Part shown: positions 62,701 through 64,000 of the stretch, one piece after another
How the letters are laid out: every line of letters starts with the position of its first letter
Numbering within the stretch: the first letter of the stretch is position 1
Source: Membranipora membranacea
Taxonomy: Eukaryota > Bryozoa > Gymnolaemata > Cheilostomatida > Membraniporidae
Length of the DNA stretch: 64,000 bases
Assembly: GCA_914767715.1 (NCBI GenBank)
Contig: OU612066.1
Coordinates: forward strand, 24,650,283 to 24,714,282
Direction of reading: 5' to 3'
The notes under the pieces: model-generated
Told to the model about the DNA's origin: nothing
The model's input: the letters and a program-made list of their open reading frames with translations, nothing else
Databases searched by the model: none
Program-made: the position numbers and the translations under genes

Positions 62701-63930
62701 TAACGAGACATATATATATATATACAAATTTTAATGATAAACAATAGCAAAACCACTCTCTTTTGGATCGAGAAGGGTCTTTGCAAAACTTGGGTACAAA
62801 ATCAGCGCTACTTCCTGCTTTTCTAGAATAAGTACCAAGACGTCTCATTGGAGCTTAGCAACAGAAAAAAAATCTTTGATTTGCAAAACTTTACAATGTA
62901 GCAATTATGGATGGATGGATGGGTTTGTTCAGTCAAAAATTAAAATTTTTCGATAAAGGTCTTGGTGCTGTGCTAAAAAAATTCAGTATTCAATAGTAGG
63001 TCATAAAATATTGTATGAATCATTATAAAAATAGCAGGAATTGAAAATAGCATTTTATTCAATAGGGTTTACCATGGCATGTATAAAGGAGTCATGTGTC
63101 CAAGCTGTTCGGATCTTCGGGGTTCTGCGACGCCTTGAGGGTAAATGCTCTACAAAATCGTGTATAAAATGGGACTCGTCAAGGTAAAATTTCATCATGT
63201 TCAGCTTAGTACTTTCTTGCACTAAAAGATCGAAACCTATATTATTGATTTCCCTTTTGGTGATTATGTGATAAATATTACGATAGCTTGCTTTGTCTTT
63301 AGCATACAATAAGTAATAATCATGTACTAATCTTTCCCACTCTGATATGTAACCCTCTTGATAAAACCACCACTAAGACAGGACTAACAATTTATTCATG
63401 AGGGTCTGCGATTGAACAGCAAGTGATAAGAAAAAATGTAATAAAATACAAAGAGATCTGCTACCTTCCTTTCCACAGTTACATGGTGTGTTGACGTAAA
63501 ATAAAAAGCGCTAAACTTAATTCTGTGGTAATATCTGCCTTTTACCAAAAAGATTTGAGAGATCCAACAACTTGATTATAACCTCATCTAAAGTCCTGCA
63601 TGACTACTTAACCTTGTCAATGGATAAATATTCAACAATATAACCCGAGCGCATAACTGGTCAACATGCAGCATGAGTAAATAAGACGTATCATGTAGAC
63701 AAGAATATATTTGTGGCATGCATCCACTGGAATATTCAATCATAGTTCACCGTTTTAATCGTGATTTTTACCCCTTATCCTGTGGTAGCCTATCATGCCG
63801 AGTTTCATTCCAAAAGACAGGCTAGCAGTGCAAGTGATTCTTCAATGTAGGATCCTATATTTCTATGTTATACTAAGTGATAATATATATATAATATATT
63901 TTGACAAAATTCAACAACACCTTGAGTTTG
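62200..63930. repeat. Dispersed repeat family, copy 2, with internal insertion
   Basis: Co-linear with 52,270-53,640, except that about 62,908-63,330 has no counterpart in copy 1. That block holds an 84-codon minus-strand ORF (63,055-63,309; contains EHLPSRRRRTPKIRTAW) of unknown nature. After the block the similarity resumes (AACCCTCTTGATAAAACCAC) and continues to about 63,930. Confidence 0.7.
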
Positions 63931-64000
63931 TCCACGACAACAATTGTTCACAATTTTAAACAAAAACATGCACAGCAGCATTTTATTTTTCTCATTTAAT

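Overview
This window is animal nuclear DNA: AT-rich, with multi-exon genes, GT-AG introns of about 0.1-1.9 kb, AATAAA signals, a decayed non-LTR retrotransposon, tRNA-derived SINE pieces and many inverted repeats. Gene content (a TRPA channel, peroxin PEX26, linker-histone, CUB and sushi domains) points to a metazoan, probably an invertebrate; the phylum cannot be told from the sequence. There is no prokaryotic gene organisation and no CRISPR array. || Layout. (1) 1-18,000 holds three copies of an unusual gene family joining a linker-histone H1/H5-type winged helix (H15) to ankyrin repeats and, in the complete copy, a SOCS-box-like segment. The middle copy (7,916-12,781, six exons, 865 aa) has open, phase-consistent exons. 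The upstream copy (1-3,698, cut by the window edge) and the downstream copy (about 14,671-16,042) are broken by frameshifts, deletions and missing exons. Between and around them lie a reverse-transcriptase remnant, hairpins and SINE-like pieces. (2) 20,261-39,515 is a TRPA ion channel in 24 exons giving 1,111 aa: about 16 ankyrin repeats, six membrane segments with a pore, and a C-terminal coiled coil. (3) 40,145-44,002, tail to tail with TRPA, is PEX26 (six exons, 304 aa), the tail-anchored peroxisomal receptor for PEX1/PEX6. A head-to-tail duplication of about 7.6 kb (36,605-44,270 and 44,271-51,850) copied all of PEX26 but only the last three TRPA exons. (4) 54,712-59,951 (minus strand) is a likely receptor: signal-peptide exon, Cys-rich domain, CUB-like domain, sushi domain and a cytoplasmic tail with an ITAM-like tyrosine pair and YxxM and YxxN motifs; its first exon and membrane segment were not located. 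A small secreted Cys-rich gene lies on the opposite strand inside its last intron. (5) The rest, including 51,851-53,640 and 61,676-63,930, is rich in foldback repeats of one family, with a 104-bp near-perfect palindrome at 62,137-62,240. || The genes do not form a pathway. The two most notable items are the H15-ankyrin-SOCS gene, which would place a chromatin/DNA-binding fold on a cullin-5-type E3 substrate adaptor, and the CUB/sushi receptor with an ITAM-like tail. All gene models come from reading splice sites and frames by eye, without searches or transcripts.
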